DNA of 64,000 nt from Hyphobacterium sp. CCMP332 (GTDB taxonomy: Bacteria; Pseudomonadota; Alphaproteobacteria; Caulobacterales; Maricaulaceae), in the NCBI RefSeq assembly GCF_014323565.1, contig NZ_CP058669.1:310001-374000 (forward strand), read 5' to 3'. A program made the translations under genes and the position numbers. Below, piece by piece: positions 36,887 through 44,743 of this stretch. The notes beneath the pieces are model-generated. The model saw only the letters and a list, made by a program, of their open reading frames with translations. It was not told where the DNA came from and did not search any database. Numbering within the stretch: the first letter of the stretch is position 1; every line of letters begins with the position of its first letter.

Positions 36887-37798
36887 ATGGTCGAACTCCG
36901 CGTCCCGACAACCGATCCCATCGTCCAGCGCCAGGTCGAAGCCGGTCAGGTGCGCGATGATTACACGATCGACCAGTGCTGGGACGAATACACCGATGAC
37001 GAGCATGCCATGTGGCACAAGCTCTATAACCGCCAGACGGAAATGCTGGGCAATCGCGCGGTGAAGGAATTCTATGACGGGCTCGACGCGCTCGGCCTCG
37101 ATGACAGCCAGATCCCGGATTTCCGTGAGCTCAATCCCAAGCTGGAGGCCCTGACCGGCTGGAAGCTGGTCACCGTGCCCGGCCTCATCCCTGACGAGCC
37201 CTTCTTTACCCATCTGGCCAACCGCCAGTTTCCGGTCGGGCGCTTTATCCGCAAGCCGGACGAGATCGACTATCTGCAGGAGCCCGACATTTTCCACGAT
37301 GTCTTCGGCCATTCCCCGCTGCTGGGCCTGTCCACATTTGCCGACTATATGGCCGCCTATGGCCGCGGCGGCCTGCGCGCGCTGGAATTCGGCACGCTGG
37401 AAAACATCACCCGGCTCTACTGGTACACAGTGGAATTCGGCCTCATCAAACAGGATGACGCGCTGAAGATTTACGGCGCCGGCATCGTCTCCTCCTATTC
37501 GGAAAGCGTCTTCTCGCTGGAGGCGCGCTCGCCCAACCGCATCGGCTTTGATATCGAGCGCATCATGCGCACCCAGTATCGCTATGACGATTTCCAGCAG
37601 ACCTATTTCGTCATCGACAGTTTCGAGCAATTGCTGAACGACACGGTGAAGCAGGACTTCGCGCCCCTCTATGAGCGCATCAGGGGGCAGGACGATATCC
37701 CGGCCCGCGCCATAATTGACGGCGATGATGTGATCCAGAAGGGCACGCAGGAATATGCCGACGCCGGCGGGCGATGGGAAAACGCGCCGCAGGTGTAG
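36887..37798 (+). CDS. phhA: phenylalanine 4-monooxygenase
   Basis: 303 residues. The iron ligands are in DIFHDVFGHSPLL (His137, His142) and YWYTVEFGLIKQ (Glu183), as in aromatic amino acid hydroxylases. It converts phenylalanine to tyrosine with O2 and a reduced pterin. GGAGG precedes the ATG. No phhB (pterin carbinolamine dehydratase) gene is seen beside it; folB lies divergently, which is suggestive of a pterin link. Confidence 0.95.
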   Translation: MVELRVPTTDPIVQRQVEAGQVRDDYTIDQCWDEYTDDEHAMWHKLYNRQTEMLGNRAVKEFYDGLDALGLDDSQIPDFRELNPKLEALTGWKLVTVPGLIPDEPFFTHLANRQFPVGRFIRKPDEIDYLQEPDIFHDVFGHSPLLGLSTFADYMAAYGRGGLRALEFGTLENITRLYWYTVEFGLIKQDDALKIYGAGIVSSYSESVFSLEARSPNRIGFDIERIMRTQYRYDDFQQTYFVIDSFEQLLNDTVKQDFAPLYERIRGQDDIPARAIIDGDDVIQKGTQEYADAGGRWENAPQV

Positions 37799-37860
37799 GG
37801 GGCGCGAAAACACTCGGCATCCGGGGCGAGCGCCAGCGCCATCACACGACCCCCACCACC

Positions 37861-37943
37861 CGTCATCCTCCGGCCGCGCAAAGCGCGAGACCGGAGGATA
37901 TCGCCTTCAGGGAGACCCTCCGGTCAAGCCGGAGGGAGACGCC
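37861..37943. repeat. dispersed palindromic repeat, family B, copy 3
   Basis: CGTCATCCTCCGGCC...GACCGGAGGATAT is followed by ACCCTCCGGTCAAGCCGGAGGG and AGACG, the same two-palindrome layout as copies 1, 2 and 4. It lies between phhA and the cold-shock gene. Confidence 0.75.
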
Positions 37944-38163
37944 GAAAACGCCAAAGCCACACCGTCCGCGCCGCAACTCTGCCCCCCGCCACAATCCGGA
38001 CACAATCGGCGCGCTATACTCCGCCCATCGTAATGGTTTGATGATTATTCCTGAAGAACGGCTTGCCGCCTTCACGGCTTTTTCCCTTCCAAATTCGACT
38101 CGTGGTTTTCGGTCTTCTGGCCGGGAGCTTGCCAATTCTGTTATCTCTTGAGAGGAAATCGCT

Positions 38164-38373
38164 ATGACAACAGGCACCGTGAAATTTTTTAATTCCAGCA
38201 AAGGTTTTGGATTCATCCAGCCGGAAGATGGTTCGACCGACGTTTTCGTGCACGCAACAGCGCTCGAGCGCGCGGGCATTCACTCGCTGGACGAAGGTCA
38301 GAAAGTGACCTTCGACGTCGTCCAGGACAGCCGTTCCGGCAAGAATGCGGCCGACAACCTCGTTCTGGCCTGA
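38164..38373 (+). CDS. cspA: cold-shock domain protein
   Basis: 69 residues. RNP1 is KGFGFIQP and RNP2 is DVFVHATAL; the start [16 protein letters not shown] is canonical. Such proteins bind single-stranded RNA and melt structure. GAGAGGAAATCGCT precedes the ATG. The region from about 38030 to 38163 is less GC-rich and may be a long 5' leader, as in other cspA genes. A perfect palindromic terminator follows. Confidence 0.93.
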   Translation: MTTGTVKFFNSSKGFGFIQPEDGSTDVFVHATALERAGIHSLDEGQKVTFDVVQDSRSGKNAADNLVLA

Positions 38374-38424
38374 TCCGTCTTCGCCGGGCGGTCCGTCCGT
38401 CTGACGCAAATGGAATATGGTACG

Positions 38425-38450
38425 AAAGGCCGGGGCATGCCCCGGCCTTT
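38425..38450 (+). terminator. terminator hairpin after the cold-shock gene
   Basis: A perfect 26-base palindrome: the arm AAAGGCCGGGGCA is followed by its exact complement. It lies 50 bases after the stop; the right arm ends in CCTTT followed by CGCTTAT, so the T tract is short. Confidence 0.7.
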
Positions 38451-38484
38451 CGCTTATCCCCCTTCCGGAACAAGGCCCCCACAA

Positions 38485-38706
38485 ATGACCGATAAAAATT
38501 ATGATTCAATCTTTTCGCTGGAAGCGAAGAAACCGCATACCAAGGCCGATATAACAGACGCGGCAGTGCGCGAGATCCTGCGCGAGGAATCCGGCGAGCG
38601 CGCGGCGCTGTCCGCCAAACTCCACCTGCTACGGCTGGCCAGGGACAAGGATGCCGCCGCGTCCGGCCCGAACACACCGTCAAAACCGGCACGCCCTCGC
38701 AAGTAA
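38485..38706 (+). CDS. small hypothetical protein
   Basis: 73 residues from ATG 38485. It is hydrophilic: FSLEAKKPHTKADITDAAVREIL, a helix-forming EESGERAALSAKLHLLRLARD, and a Pro/Arg/Lys-rich tail. A longer open frame exists upstream but runs through the terminator palindrome. No family recognised; position after the cold-shock gene may be incidental. Confidence 0.55.
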   Translation: MTDKNYDSIFSLEAKKPHTKADITDAAVREILREESGERAALSAKLHLLRLARDKDAAASGPNTPSKPARPRK

Positions 38707-38819
38707 GAGCGGCACAAAAGTCCGCCTCCTGCCGCAATCTCCTGATGAAATATTCCGGCTTGCCCGACCGGCCCGAGTTATGACGGGCGTTTCTCCTCTT
38801 TAACCTTGAAGGTTTTTCC

Positions 38820-39245
38820 ATGCGCTCTCTTGTCTTCCCGGCCCTGGCGGCCGGCCTGCTCGCCGCTTTCCCGGCTTTCGCCGATGAGGCCTGGGACTCC
38901 GACGCCGGCGAGATCATCTATGCCGAAGACATTGACATCCATGCCGTGCTCTTGCTGACCCAGGCCGACGGGATCGAGCGCCGCTTCTTTATCCGCGACC
39001 TTGCGGGCAATTATGATGACCGCATTGGAATGTTTGACGGCTATTGGGTAGCGTCGAACATGCCCGGAAAAACCACGGGCGACCCTTGCCCCTTCAGCAT
39101 CATCGCCGCCAATGGCGAGGTCTATGACACCTGGGGTCAGGTCGTCGTCGAATTCGACTCGCCGGCCTTCCCATCCGGCTTTACCGCCCTTTCGGGCATG
39201 TGCCTGGAACCACCGGTCGAAGAATGGACGGCGTTTCTGCGCTGA
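38820..39245 (+). CDS. secreted hypothetical protein
   Basis: 141 residues with a signal peptide (LVFPALAAGLLAAFPAFA-DEAW, cleavage near residue 21). The mature part is acidic, with two cysteines (GDPCPFSII and SGMCLEPP) that may form a disulfide, and beta-type strands. No family recognised. It is preceded by ACCTTGAAGG. Confidence 0.7.
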   Translation: MRSLVFPALAAGLLAAFPAFADEAWDSDAGEIIYAEDIDIHAVLLLTQADGIERRFFIRDLAGNYDDRIGMFDGYWVASNMPGKTTGDPCPFSIIAANGEVYDTWGQVVVEFDSPAFPSGFTALSGMCLEPPVEEWTAFLR

Positions 39246-39342
39246 GGCCGGGCGGCCACGTTTGCGTCGGGCGGTTTCGCCCCCGTTTCCACGAGGGCAA
39301 GCGGCTCACCCCGGAATGACGGTTTTTGAAAACAAAAACCAA

Positions 39343-39440
39343 CCTCATGGTGAGGTGCTTTCCGTAAGGAAAGCCTCGAAGCACGCAGCGCGCTGAACCC
39401 CTCCTTCGAGGCTCGCTGACGCTCGCACCTCAGGATGAGG
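39343..39440. repeat. inverted-pair repeat, family C, copy 1 (full)
   Basis: Each unit reads CCTCAT-GG-TGAGGTGC, a small variable hairpin, then GCCTCGAA. Here a left unit (hairpin TTTCC-GTAA-GGAAA) is followed by an inverted right unit ending CGCACCTCAGGATGAGG. The structure resembles REP/BIME elements. The stretch 39246-39764 holds no gene, only this and related repeats. Confidence 0.8.
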
Positions 39441-39466
39441 TATATTGTGAATTCAAACGCCCACTC

Positions 39467-39513
39467 ACCTCATGGTGAGGTGCTGGCCGCAGGCCAGCCT
39501 CGAACCACGCACG
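39467..39513. repeat. family C repeat, copy 2 (single unit)
   Basis: CCTCATGGTGAGGTGC, then the hairpin TGGCC-GCA-GGCCA and GCCTCGAACCACGCA; only the left unit is present, followed by a family A element. Confidence 0.75.
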
Positions 39514-39521
39514 CCCAAACA

Positions 39522-39627
39522 CCGTCATCCCGGGGTGAGCCGGAGGCGAGAGCCCGGGACCCATTCCGTGGCGTCACTCCGCCGGCAGGGGTTCCGGATC
39601 GTCGCTACGCTCCGTCCGGAATGACGG
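39522..39627. repeat. dispersed palindromic repeat, family A, copy 2
   Basis: Begins CCGTCATCCCGGGGTGAGCC, contains GAGCCCGGGACCCATTCCG and ends TCCGTCCGGAATGACGG, so the arms are inverted as in copy 1 near 18.5 kb. Confidence 0.7.
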
Positions 39628-39717
39628 AATTTGCGCTTGTCTCAAGCCGGATATCGAAGCCCGCACGAAAATGCCCCTGACCCCGCTGCAGCACGGCCCG
39701 CCCGCCACAGGACGGTC

Positions 39718-39757
39718 GCGTATCACACCTTGACGCACGTATCGCAGCGTGATACGC
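39718..39757. promoter_or_regulatory. putative operator of the higBA operon
   Basis: A perfect 9-base inverted repeat, GCGTATCAC (39718-39726) and GTGATACGC (39749-39757), frames a third half-site CGTATCG (39738-39744). It ends seven bases before the higB start. HigA-type antitoxins repress their own operon by binding such repeats; the assignment here is inferred from position and symmetry. Confidence 0.6.
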
Positions 39758-39764
39758 ACCCTGA

Positions 39765-40046
39765 ATGATCCAGAGCACGCGAGGTAAACGCGCCGCAAAT
39801 GCCCTGAAAGGCATCTATGGAAAAGGGTTTCCCGGTGATCTGGTGAAGCGGACGCGGGCGATGCTTTCGGCGCTGGATGCAGCTGTTGTGCTGGACGATC
39901 TGCGGTTTCCGCCAGGCAACCATCTTGAGGAGCTCAAGGGTGACCGGGCCGGGCAGCACTCCGTCCGCATCAGTCGCAAATGGCGCATCTGCTTTGTCTG
40001 GACCGCCAACGGTCCCGCCAATGTCGAGATCGTGGATTACCACTGA
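39765..40046 (+). CDS. higB: HigB-type toxin of a type II toxin-antitoxin pair
   Basis: 93 residues of the RelE/HigB fold. The C-terminal two thirds match the family well: LDDLRFPPGNHLEELKGDRAG, QHSVRISRKWRICFVW and NVEIVDYH. Such toxins cleave mRNA on ribosomes. The toxin gene precedes the antitoxin, as in higBA. Eight bases lie between its stop and the antitoxin start. An inverted repeat just upstream is a likely operator. Confidence 0.9.
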   Translation: MIQSTRGKRAANALKGIYGKGFPGDLVKRTRAMLSALDAAVVLDDLRFPPGNHLEELKGDRAGQHSVRISRKWRICFVWTANGPANVEIVDYH

Positions 40047-40054
40047 AAGGAAAC

Positions 40055-40348
40055 ATGATGAGCCTGCTTGAAGATCCGATGCATCCCGGCGAAGTGCTGA
40101 AAGAGCTCTATCTTGATCCGCTGGACATGGGGGCGATTGCCTTTGCGCGGCGGCTGGGTGTTCCGCGCACGCGGATCGAGCGGCTGATCAAGGGAACAAC
40201 GGGTATAACGCCGGACACCGCTTTGCGCCTTGCGCGGGCGTTCAGCACCATACCGGCTTACTGGATGAATCTGCAGACCAATTACGACATGGCGATCGCG
40301 CGTAAAAAGGTGGACGTCTCCTGGATCGAACCGCTCGGCGCAGCCTAA
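40055..40348 (+). CDS. higA: HigA-type antitoxin
   Basis: 97 residues. HPGEVLKELYLDPLDM opens the XRE-type helix-turn-helix, continuing LGVPRTRIERLIKGTTGITPDTALRL and AFSTIPAYWMNLQTNYD, the HigA signature. It neutralises HigB and represses the operon. AAAGGAAAC precedes the ATG. The stop overlaps the stop of the convergent queD-like gene. Confidence 0.92.
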   Translation: MMSLLEDPMHPGEVLKELYLDPLDMGAIAFARRLGVPRTRIERLIKGTTGITPDTALRLARAFSTIPAYWMNLQTNYDMAIARKKVDVSWIEPLGAA

Positions 40349-40716
40349 CTCCGCCGCAGCACGGCCCGCTCCCCACAGGACGGGCGGCCGATTTCGACGG
40401 CGACCAGGCCCGGCAGTTTCGGGGCGAGGCGGTCGAACAGCCAGGCGCAGATATTCTCCAGTGACGGCTGGGCCAGTCCCTCCACCTCGTTCAGCAGGTG
40501 ATGGTCCAGCTTGGCGACCTCCACCTTGACGATCTGTTCGATCTTCCAGGTGTCCTTGATCCAGCCCTTGTCATTGGGCTCGCCGGCCAGCGTCACCGAT
40601 CCGGCAAAGGAATGGCCGTGCATCCGCGCAAACGGATGGTCTTTCGCCTCGTGCTCGAAAAAGTGAGCCGCCTCGAAGGTGAAGTCCTTCGTGATTTCCA
40701 GCCGGGATTGGGTCAT
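40345..40716 (-). CDS. QueD/PTPS-family 6-carboxytetrahydropterin synthase-like protein
   Basis: 123 residues. The zinc ligands His18 (EAAHFF), His33 and His35 (MHGHSF) are present, with LDHHLLNEVEGLAQPSLENI. The usual catalytic Cys, which sits a few residues before RxHGH in QueD (KCxRLHGH), is replaced (HPFARMHGH), so standard QueD chemistry is doubtful or another residue takes over. It ends RPSCGE, a C-terminal form I recall from alphaproteobacterial homologues. Queuosine precursor or another pterin reaction are both possible. Confidence 0.8.
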   Translation of the reverse strand: MTQSRLEITKDFTFEAAHFFEHEAKDHPFARMHGHSFAGSVTLAGEPNDKGWIKDTWKIEQIVKVEVAKLDHHLLNEVEGLAQPSLENICAWLFDRLAPKLPGLVAVEIGRPSCGERAVLRRS

Positions 40717-40729
40717 GAGCCTGCGCAGG

Positions 40730-41737
40730 TTACGGGAACTGGATGGGGTTCATCCAGACAAGCGCCGCGATATACGCAACATAGCCGCCAAAGAAAAGCA
40801 CGCCGGCCAGCCGCCCGATATTGCGGCCCGCGAAAATCAGGAGGGCGAGGAGGGCGCTGGCCCCCAGCATCACCCAGAAATCAAACCGCATGAAGGCGTC
40901 CGGCACCGGCATCGGCGCATTCGCCAGACCGGCGGCAATCCCCGTCGCGCCGCCCACGGCGAAGACGTTGAACACGTTCGAGCCCAGCACATTGCCGATG
41001 GCGAGATCGCCCTGCTTGCGCATCACGGCGGCGACAACGGTGGCAAATTCCGGCAGCGACGTGCCGATCGCCAGCGCGGTCAGGCCGATCACCGCGTCCG
41101 AGACGCCCAGAAGGCCCGCCGCGGCGGTGCCGCCGGTGACGATCATGTGCGCGCCAAAGGGCAGCGCGATGAGGCCGATGATCAGGGCCGCCATGATGCC
41201 GGGGACCGAACTCTTACCGGCGGCTGCCTCCAGCTCGGCGACTTCGGCGAGCAGCGGGTCGTCCTTGGCGCGCATCGCGGAAACGGCCAGAAGTCCGATA
41301 AAGACGAAGATCAGCGCGAACAAAACCATGCCTTCCATCAGCGAGATGGATCCGTCGCGGCTGACGATGATCAGGGCCACCCCGGAGAGCAGTGCGAACA
41401 AGGCATTGCGCCGCACGCCCCGTGTCTGTGTGCCGATAACGCCGAACAGGGCCGGCAGGCCGAGCACGAAGAGCACATTGGCAATATTGGAGCCGACGAT
41501 ATTGCCGAGCGCCAGACCCGGCGCGCCGGACAGGGCGGCATCGACCGACACCACCAGCTCCGGTGCCGACGTGCCGAAGGCGACAATCGTCAGGCCGACC
41601 AGGAGAGCCGGGATTTTCGCCCGCCTGGCCAGGGCCGCTGCGCCGCGGATCAGCATGTCCCCGCCAAACAGCAGGATGACGATGCCAACGAGCACGAAGC
41701 CGCCAGCCAGAAGGAGGGAGTCGTCAACTGCCATCAT
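40730..41737 (-). CDS. calcium/sodium antiporter (CaCA family)
   Basis: 335 residues, about ten membrane segments in two inverted halves. The alpha repeats are LTIVAFGTSAPELVVSVDA with LALGNIVGSNIANVLFVLG in the first half, and LTALAIGTSLPEFATVVAA with LAIGNVLGSNVFNVFAVGG in the second; their Glu residues bind the cations. It exchanges Na+ or H+ for Ca2+. A 26-residue membrane protein gene ends 27 bases upstream. Confidence 0.93.
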   Translation of the reverse strand: MMAVDDSLLLAGGFVLVGIVILLFGGDMLIRGAAALARRAKIPALLVGLTIVAFGTSAPELVVSVDAALSGAPGLALGNIVGSNIANVLFVLGLPALFGVIGTQTRGVRRNALFALLSGVALIIVSRDGSISLMEGMVLFALIFVFIGLLAVSAMRAKDDPLLAEVAELEAAAGKSSVPGIMAALIIGLIALPFGAHMIVTGGTAAAGLLGVSDAVIGLTALAIGTSLPEFATVVAAVMRKQGDLAIGNVLGSNVFNVFAVGGATGIAAGLANAPMPVPDAFMRFDFWVMLGASALLALLIFAGRNIGRLAGVLFFGGYVAYIAALVWMNPIQFP

Positions 41738-41764
41738 GTCAGCCGCACCTTCAACAGAATCGGT

Positions 41765-41845
41765 CTAGTCGAGACGGCCGTAATCGATGAAGTTGAGGAT
41801 GCCGAAGGCGATGAACGGTATGGCAATGGCAACAAGAGCGAACAT
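41765..41845 (-). CDS. 26-residue single-pass membrane protein
   Basis: The frame reads MFALVAIAIPFIAFGILNFI then DYGRLD, one hydrophobic helix with a polar C-terminus. ATGGAG lies six bases before the ATG, a good ribosome-binding site. It is too short for normal gene callers. It ends 27 bases before the CaCA antiporter start on the same strand, so it could be a small subunit or leader for it. Coding is inferred from composition and the ribosome-binding site. Confidence 0.5.
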   Translation of the reverse strand: MFALVAIAIPFIAFGILNFIDYGRLD

Positions 41846-41941
41846 GGCAAACTCCATAAAAACGGGACGCATTGACCCGCTTTCTAACCGGCTTTGCATC
41901 GCCCCGCTAGGGAGGGACTGCGCACCCGTCCGTCCCCCCTC

Positions 41942-42412
41942 ATGAGCTGGAAGCTGCGCCTCGAACCGGTCTTGAGACCGCTGATGCAAAGCCATTGGCG
42001 GCGCAGCCGTGGCATGACGCTCGGCGTGCAGGGGCTGGCGCTGAATGCGGTCGGCGAGATCGCGCTCGTGCGCCACACCTACCGGCCCGGCTGGCACTTC
42101 CCCGGCGGCGGGGTGGAGCGCGGCGAGACCTTGCGCGCCGCACTGGAGAAGGAAATGCGCGAGGAGGCCGGCATTGCGCTCGCCGCCGCGCCGGAGCTCT
42201 TCGGCGTCTATGCCAATGAGGCGACGTTTCGCGGCGATCATGTCGCCCTCTTCATCGTCCGCGACTGGACGCCCTGCGCGCCCGATCCTCGCGACGAGAT
42301 TGCCGAAGTGATCTGGACGGCCCCCGGCGCCCTCCCGGCGCAGACGTCGGCCGCCACACGCCGCCGCCTCGCGGAAGTATTCGACGGCACCCCGGTCAGC
42401 GAGGCCTGGTAG
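41942..42412 (+). CDS. Nudix hydrolase
   Basis: 156 residues from ATG 41942. Nudix box: FPGGGVERGETLRAALEKEM followed by REEAGI. Upstream HWRRSRGMTLGVQGLALN and VRHTYRPGWHF are typical of a broad Nudix subgroup, so the substrate is not predictable. No ribosome-binding site precedes the ATG, and a slightly longer frame starts at 41894; it may be translated from a leaderless mRNA. Confidence 0.85.
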   Translation: MSWKLRLEPVLRPLMQSHWRRSRGMTLGVQGLALNAVGEIALVRHTYRPGWHFPGGGVERGETLRAALEKEMREEAGIALAAAPELFGVYANEATFRGDHVALFIVRDWTPCAPDPRDEIAEVIWTAPGALPAQTSAATRRRLAEVFDGTPVSEAW

Positions 42413-42479
42413 CGCATCTTGCCGCCATGTCATCTTTGATATTTGACCATGGAATGGCGGTGTTATCGAAATCGCCGGT

Positions 42480-43874
42480 TCATGCGCCGAGCAGAACCGC
42501 AACGGCCAAAAGGACGCAGGCGATGAAAATAAAGGCGGCCCATAGCGGCAGGATGAATTTCGCCCAGTCGATCCAGTTGATTCTTCCAGCTGCGAGATAG
42601 GCCAGCAGGGTGCCGGAGGTTGGCGTCAGCATGTTGGTAATGCCATTGCCGAACAGGAAGGCGGAGATGGTGGTCTGCGGACCGACACCTGCCAGCTGCG
42701 CCACCGGTCCCATGATCGGCATGGTAACAGCGGCCTGGCCGGAGGTGGACGGGATCAGGAAGTCGAGCGCCAACTGTGATCCGAACATCGAGACCGCAGT
42801 GGCATAGGGGCCGTGCTCACCCACCGCACCATTGAGTGCGTGAACGATGGTGTCGAGGATGCGGCCTTCTTCCAGCACGATGGTGACGGCCATGGCGACA
42901 CCAATCAGCGCGCTGGCAAGCAGGACTTTCTTCATCCCCGAGACAAAGGCATCGGCGTTGGCACTGGCGCTGGTCCCGCTCGCGGCCGCGAGGGCCAGGC
43001 TCATCGCGATGTAGCAGGTCGACAATTCATGGTGCGACCAGCCCCATCGCGTGGATCCGGCCAGAATGACACCAATGCCGGTCACCAGGATCGCCAGCAT
43101 CGCGCCTTCGTGCAGTGACAGGGGCGGGGCGGAATGAGCCTCCAGGTCCACGCGCGTTTCCGGTTTGAGCTTGCGCAGGCGGTAGAGCATGAAGGCGATT
43201 CCGGCCGTCAGAAAGACGGCGTAGAAGCCGAGGCGGAGCGGGGCGCCGGAAAAGATAGGCACGCCCAGCAGCGGCTGTGCGATGGTGAGCGGAATCGGAT
43301 TGGTCACCGAGGCGAGATAGCCGATCTTCACCGCAATGGTGACAATGGCAAAGCCGACAATGCTCGGCAGTCCGATCCGTGTGGCCATCGCGGTCATGAC
43401 CGGAATGACGATCAGATATTCCGAGGCGAGGCCGAGAAAGGCGCTGCCCGCGGAAAAGATCGTCATCAGCACGATCACGAGAATGCCGACATTGCCCCTG
43501 GCCGCGCCCAGAAGCCGGTTGATGCCATTCTCGACAACACCGGCGCGATCAAGGATTCCGAACATTCCGCCGATCAACAGCACCATGAAGATCAGATTGG
43601 CGGCCCGCTCCAGTCCGGCAGGAATGGCGAGCAGGGACTGGGTCAGGCTGACCGCCGCGACCCGGCCCTCCCCGGCGGCCTCCGACGGCAGCACTATCCC
43701 GACCAGCGAGCGATCCTTTTCCAGCGGCTCGTAGCTGCCGGGGATGACCAGACGGCCCTCGCGTTCATAGAAGCCCGATCCGATCACCCAGGTCAGCGCC
43801 GTCGCCAGCACCAGAATGCCGAGCAGGATGACGATGGGGTTGGTGGCCCGCCGCTGTGTTGGAGCTGGGGTCAT
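42480..43874 (-). CDS. YfcC/DcuC-like carboxylate or peptide-derivative transporter
   Basis: 464 residues, about twelve membrane segments. It resembles the YfcC family of the C4-dicarboxylate/basic amino acid carrier group: MVLLIGGMFGILDRAGVVE, GLASEYLIVIPVMTAMA, ASVTNPIPLTIAQPLLGVP, FLIPSTSGQAAVTMPIMGP and ITNMLTPTSGTLLAYL. The substrate is unknown. The ATG overlaps the stop of the amidohydrolase gene upstream (ATGA), so the two gene products probably act on a common substrate, possibly an N-acylated amino acid. Confidence 0.85.
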   Translation of the reverse strand: MTPAPTQRRATNPIVILLGILVLATALTWVIGSGFYEREGRLVIPGSYEPLEKDRSLVGIVLPSEAAGEGRVAAVSLTQSLLAIPAGLERAANLIFMVLLIGGMFGILDRAGVVENGINRLLGAARGNVGILVIVLMTIFSAGSAFLGLASEYLIVIPVMTAMATRIGLPSIVGFAIVTIAVKIGYLASVTNPIPLTIAQPLLGVPIFSGAPLRLGFYAVFLTAGIAFMLYRLRKLKPETRVDLEAHSAPPLSLHEGAMLAILVTGIGVILAGSTRWGWSHHELSTCYIAMSLALAAASGTSASANADAFVSGMKKVLLASALIGVAMAVTIVLEEGRILDTIVHALNGAVGEHGPYATAVSMFGSQLALDFLIPSTSGQAAVTMPIMGPVAQLAGVGPQTTISAFLFGNGITNMLTPTSGTLLAYLAAGRINWIDWAKFILPLWAAFIFIACVLLAVAVLLGA

Positions 43875-44740
43875 TTGGCCCTCCCGGTCTGTGCGCGGAC
43901 ATAGTCCGCCAGCTGTTGTGAGATATCGGTCAGATCCTGCCGGAAGGCTGCATAGGCGGGTGACTTTTCCGCCCGCGCCTCGTCGAGATAGAGCGCCCGG
44001 TTGATCTCGATCTGCAGGCTGTGGCGCTGCGCCCCGGGTCGCCCGTGACGCTGGACGATATAGCCGCCCTTGTAGGGGGCATTGCGCGCCACCGAATAGC
44101 CGCGATCGGTAAAGGCGCGCGCGACCAGATCGGAGAAACCGGCGCTGGCGCTCTGCCCGTCCAGATCGCCCAGCACGATATCGGGCCGGGCCGCGCCATG
44201 GTCGATATTCATGGCGTTGGCGCGCGATTTCATGGAGTGGCAATCGATATGCCAGACCGCACCGAATTGCGCGTGCAGCGTATCGATCCGTGCCGACAGG
44301 GCAGCGTGATAGGGCGCATGATAGCGCGTGATCCAGTCGCGCACCGTCGCCGGAGAGAGCCGGCCCGCATGCATCGGGCGGCCGGGCAGGATATCGCGCC
44401 GGATCAGCCCCATGCCGCGCTGCGAATACCGCGTCGGCGACAGCGCCCCCCAGGCGTCGGGCCAGGGCGCATCCAGCAGCGCCGGATCCAGATCGTCCGG
44501 CGCGCGGTTCGCATCGATCAGGGCGCGCGGAAAGCCGGCCGCGATCAGGCTCGCGCCGAAAGTCGTTGCGCCGGCCCACAGATCGTCGACATGCGCATCC
44601 CAGGCCGTCCGCAATTCCGCTGCCGTGGCAAGGCTCGTGAAGTCATCGGGAAAGTGTGTGCCGCTATGGGGTGAGTCAAACACCAGCGGCAAAGTCAGGT
44701 CCGGGACCGGCAGCCGGATCAGAACCGGCCCGCCCGTCAT
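43871..44740 (-). CDS. N-formylglutamate amidohydrolase family protein
   Basis: 289 residues from ATG 44740; a GTG lies one codon earlier. Family motifs: LPLVFDSPHSGTHFP, the IDANRAPDDLDPALL acidic stretch, VWHIDCHSMKS (metal site) and LQIEINRALYLDE. Members remove formyl or related groups from glutamate in histidine degradation, but no other hut gene is nearby. Overlap with the transporter gene suggests uptake followed by hydrolysis of the same compound. Confidence 0.85.
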   Translation of the reverse strand: MTGGPVLIRLPVPDLTLPLVFDSPHSGTHFPDDFTSLATAAELRTAWDAHVDDLWAGATTFGASLIAAGFPRALIDANRAPDDLDPALLDAPWPDAWGALSPTRYSQRGMGLIRRDILPGRPMHAGRLSPATVRDWITRYHAPYHAALSARIDTLHAQFGAVWHIDCHSMKSRANAMNIDHGAARPDIVLGDLDGQSASAGFSDLVARAFTDRGYSVARNAPYKGGYIVQRHGRPGAQRHSLQIEINRALYLDEARAEKSPAYAAFRQDLTDISQQLADYVRAQTGRAK

Positions 44741-44743
44741 CAC

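Noticed and set aside
39749-39787. GTG-initiated 12-codon frame VIRTLNDPEHAR overlapping the higB start
   Set aside because: It resembles other HigB N-termini and hinted at a frameshift, but the annotated higB frame already has normal family length, so a broken gene is not needed.
40679-41875. Plus-strand frame of 398 codons opposite the CaCA antiporter
   Set aside because: Low-complexity His/Gln/Asp/Arg composition typical of antisense shadows in GC-rich genomes.
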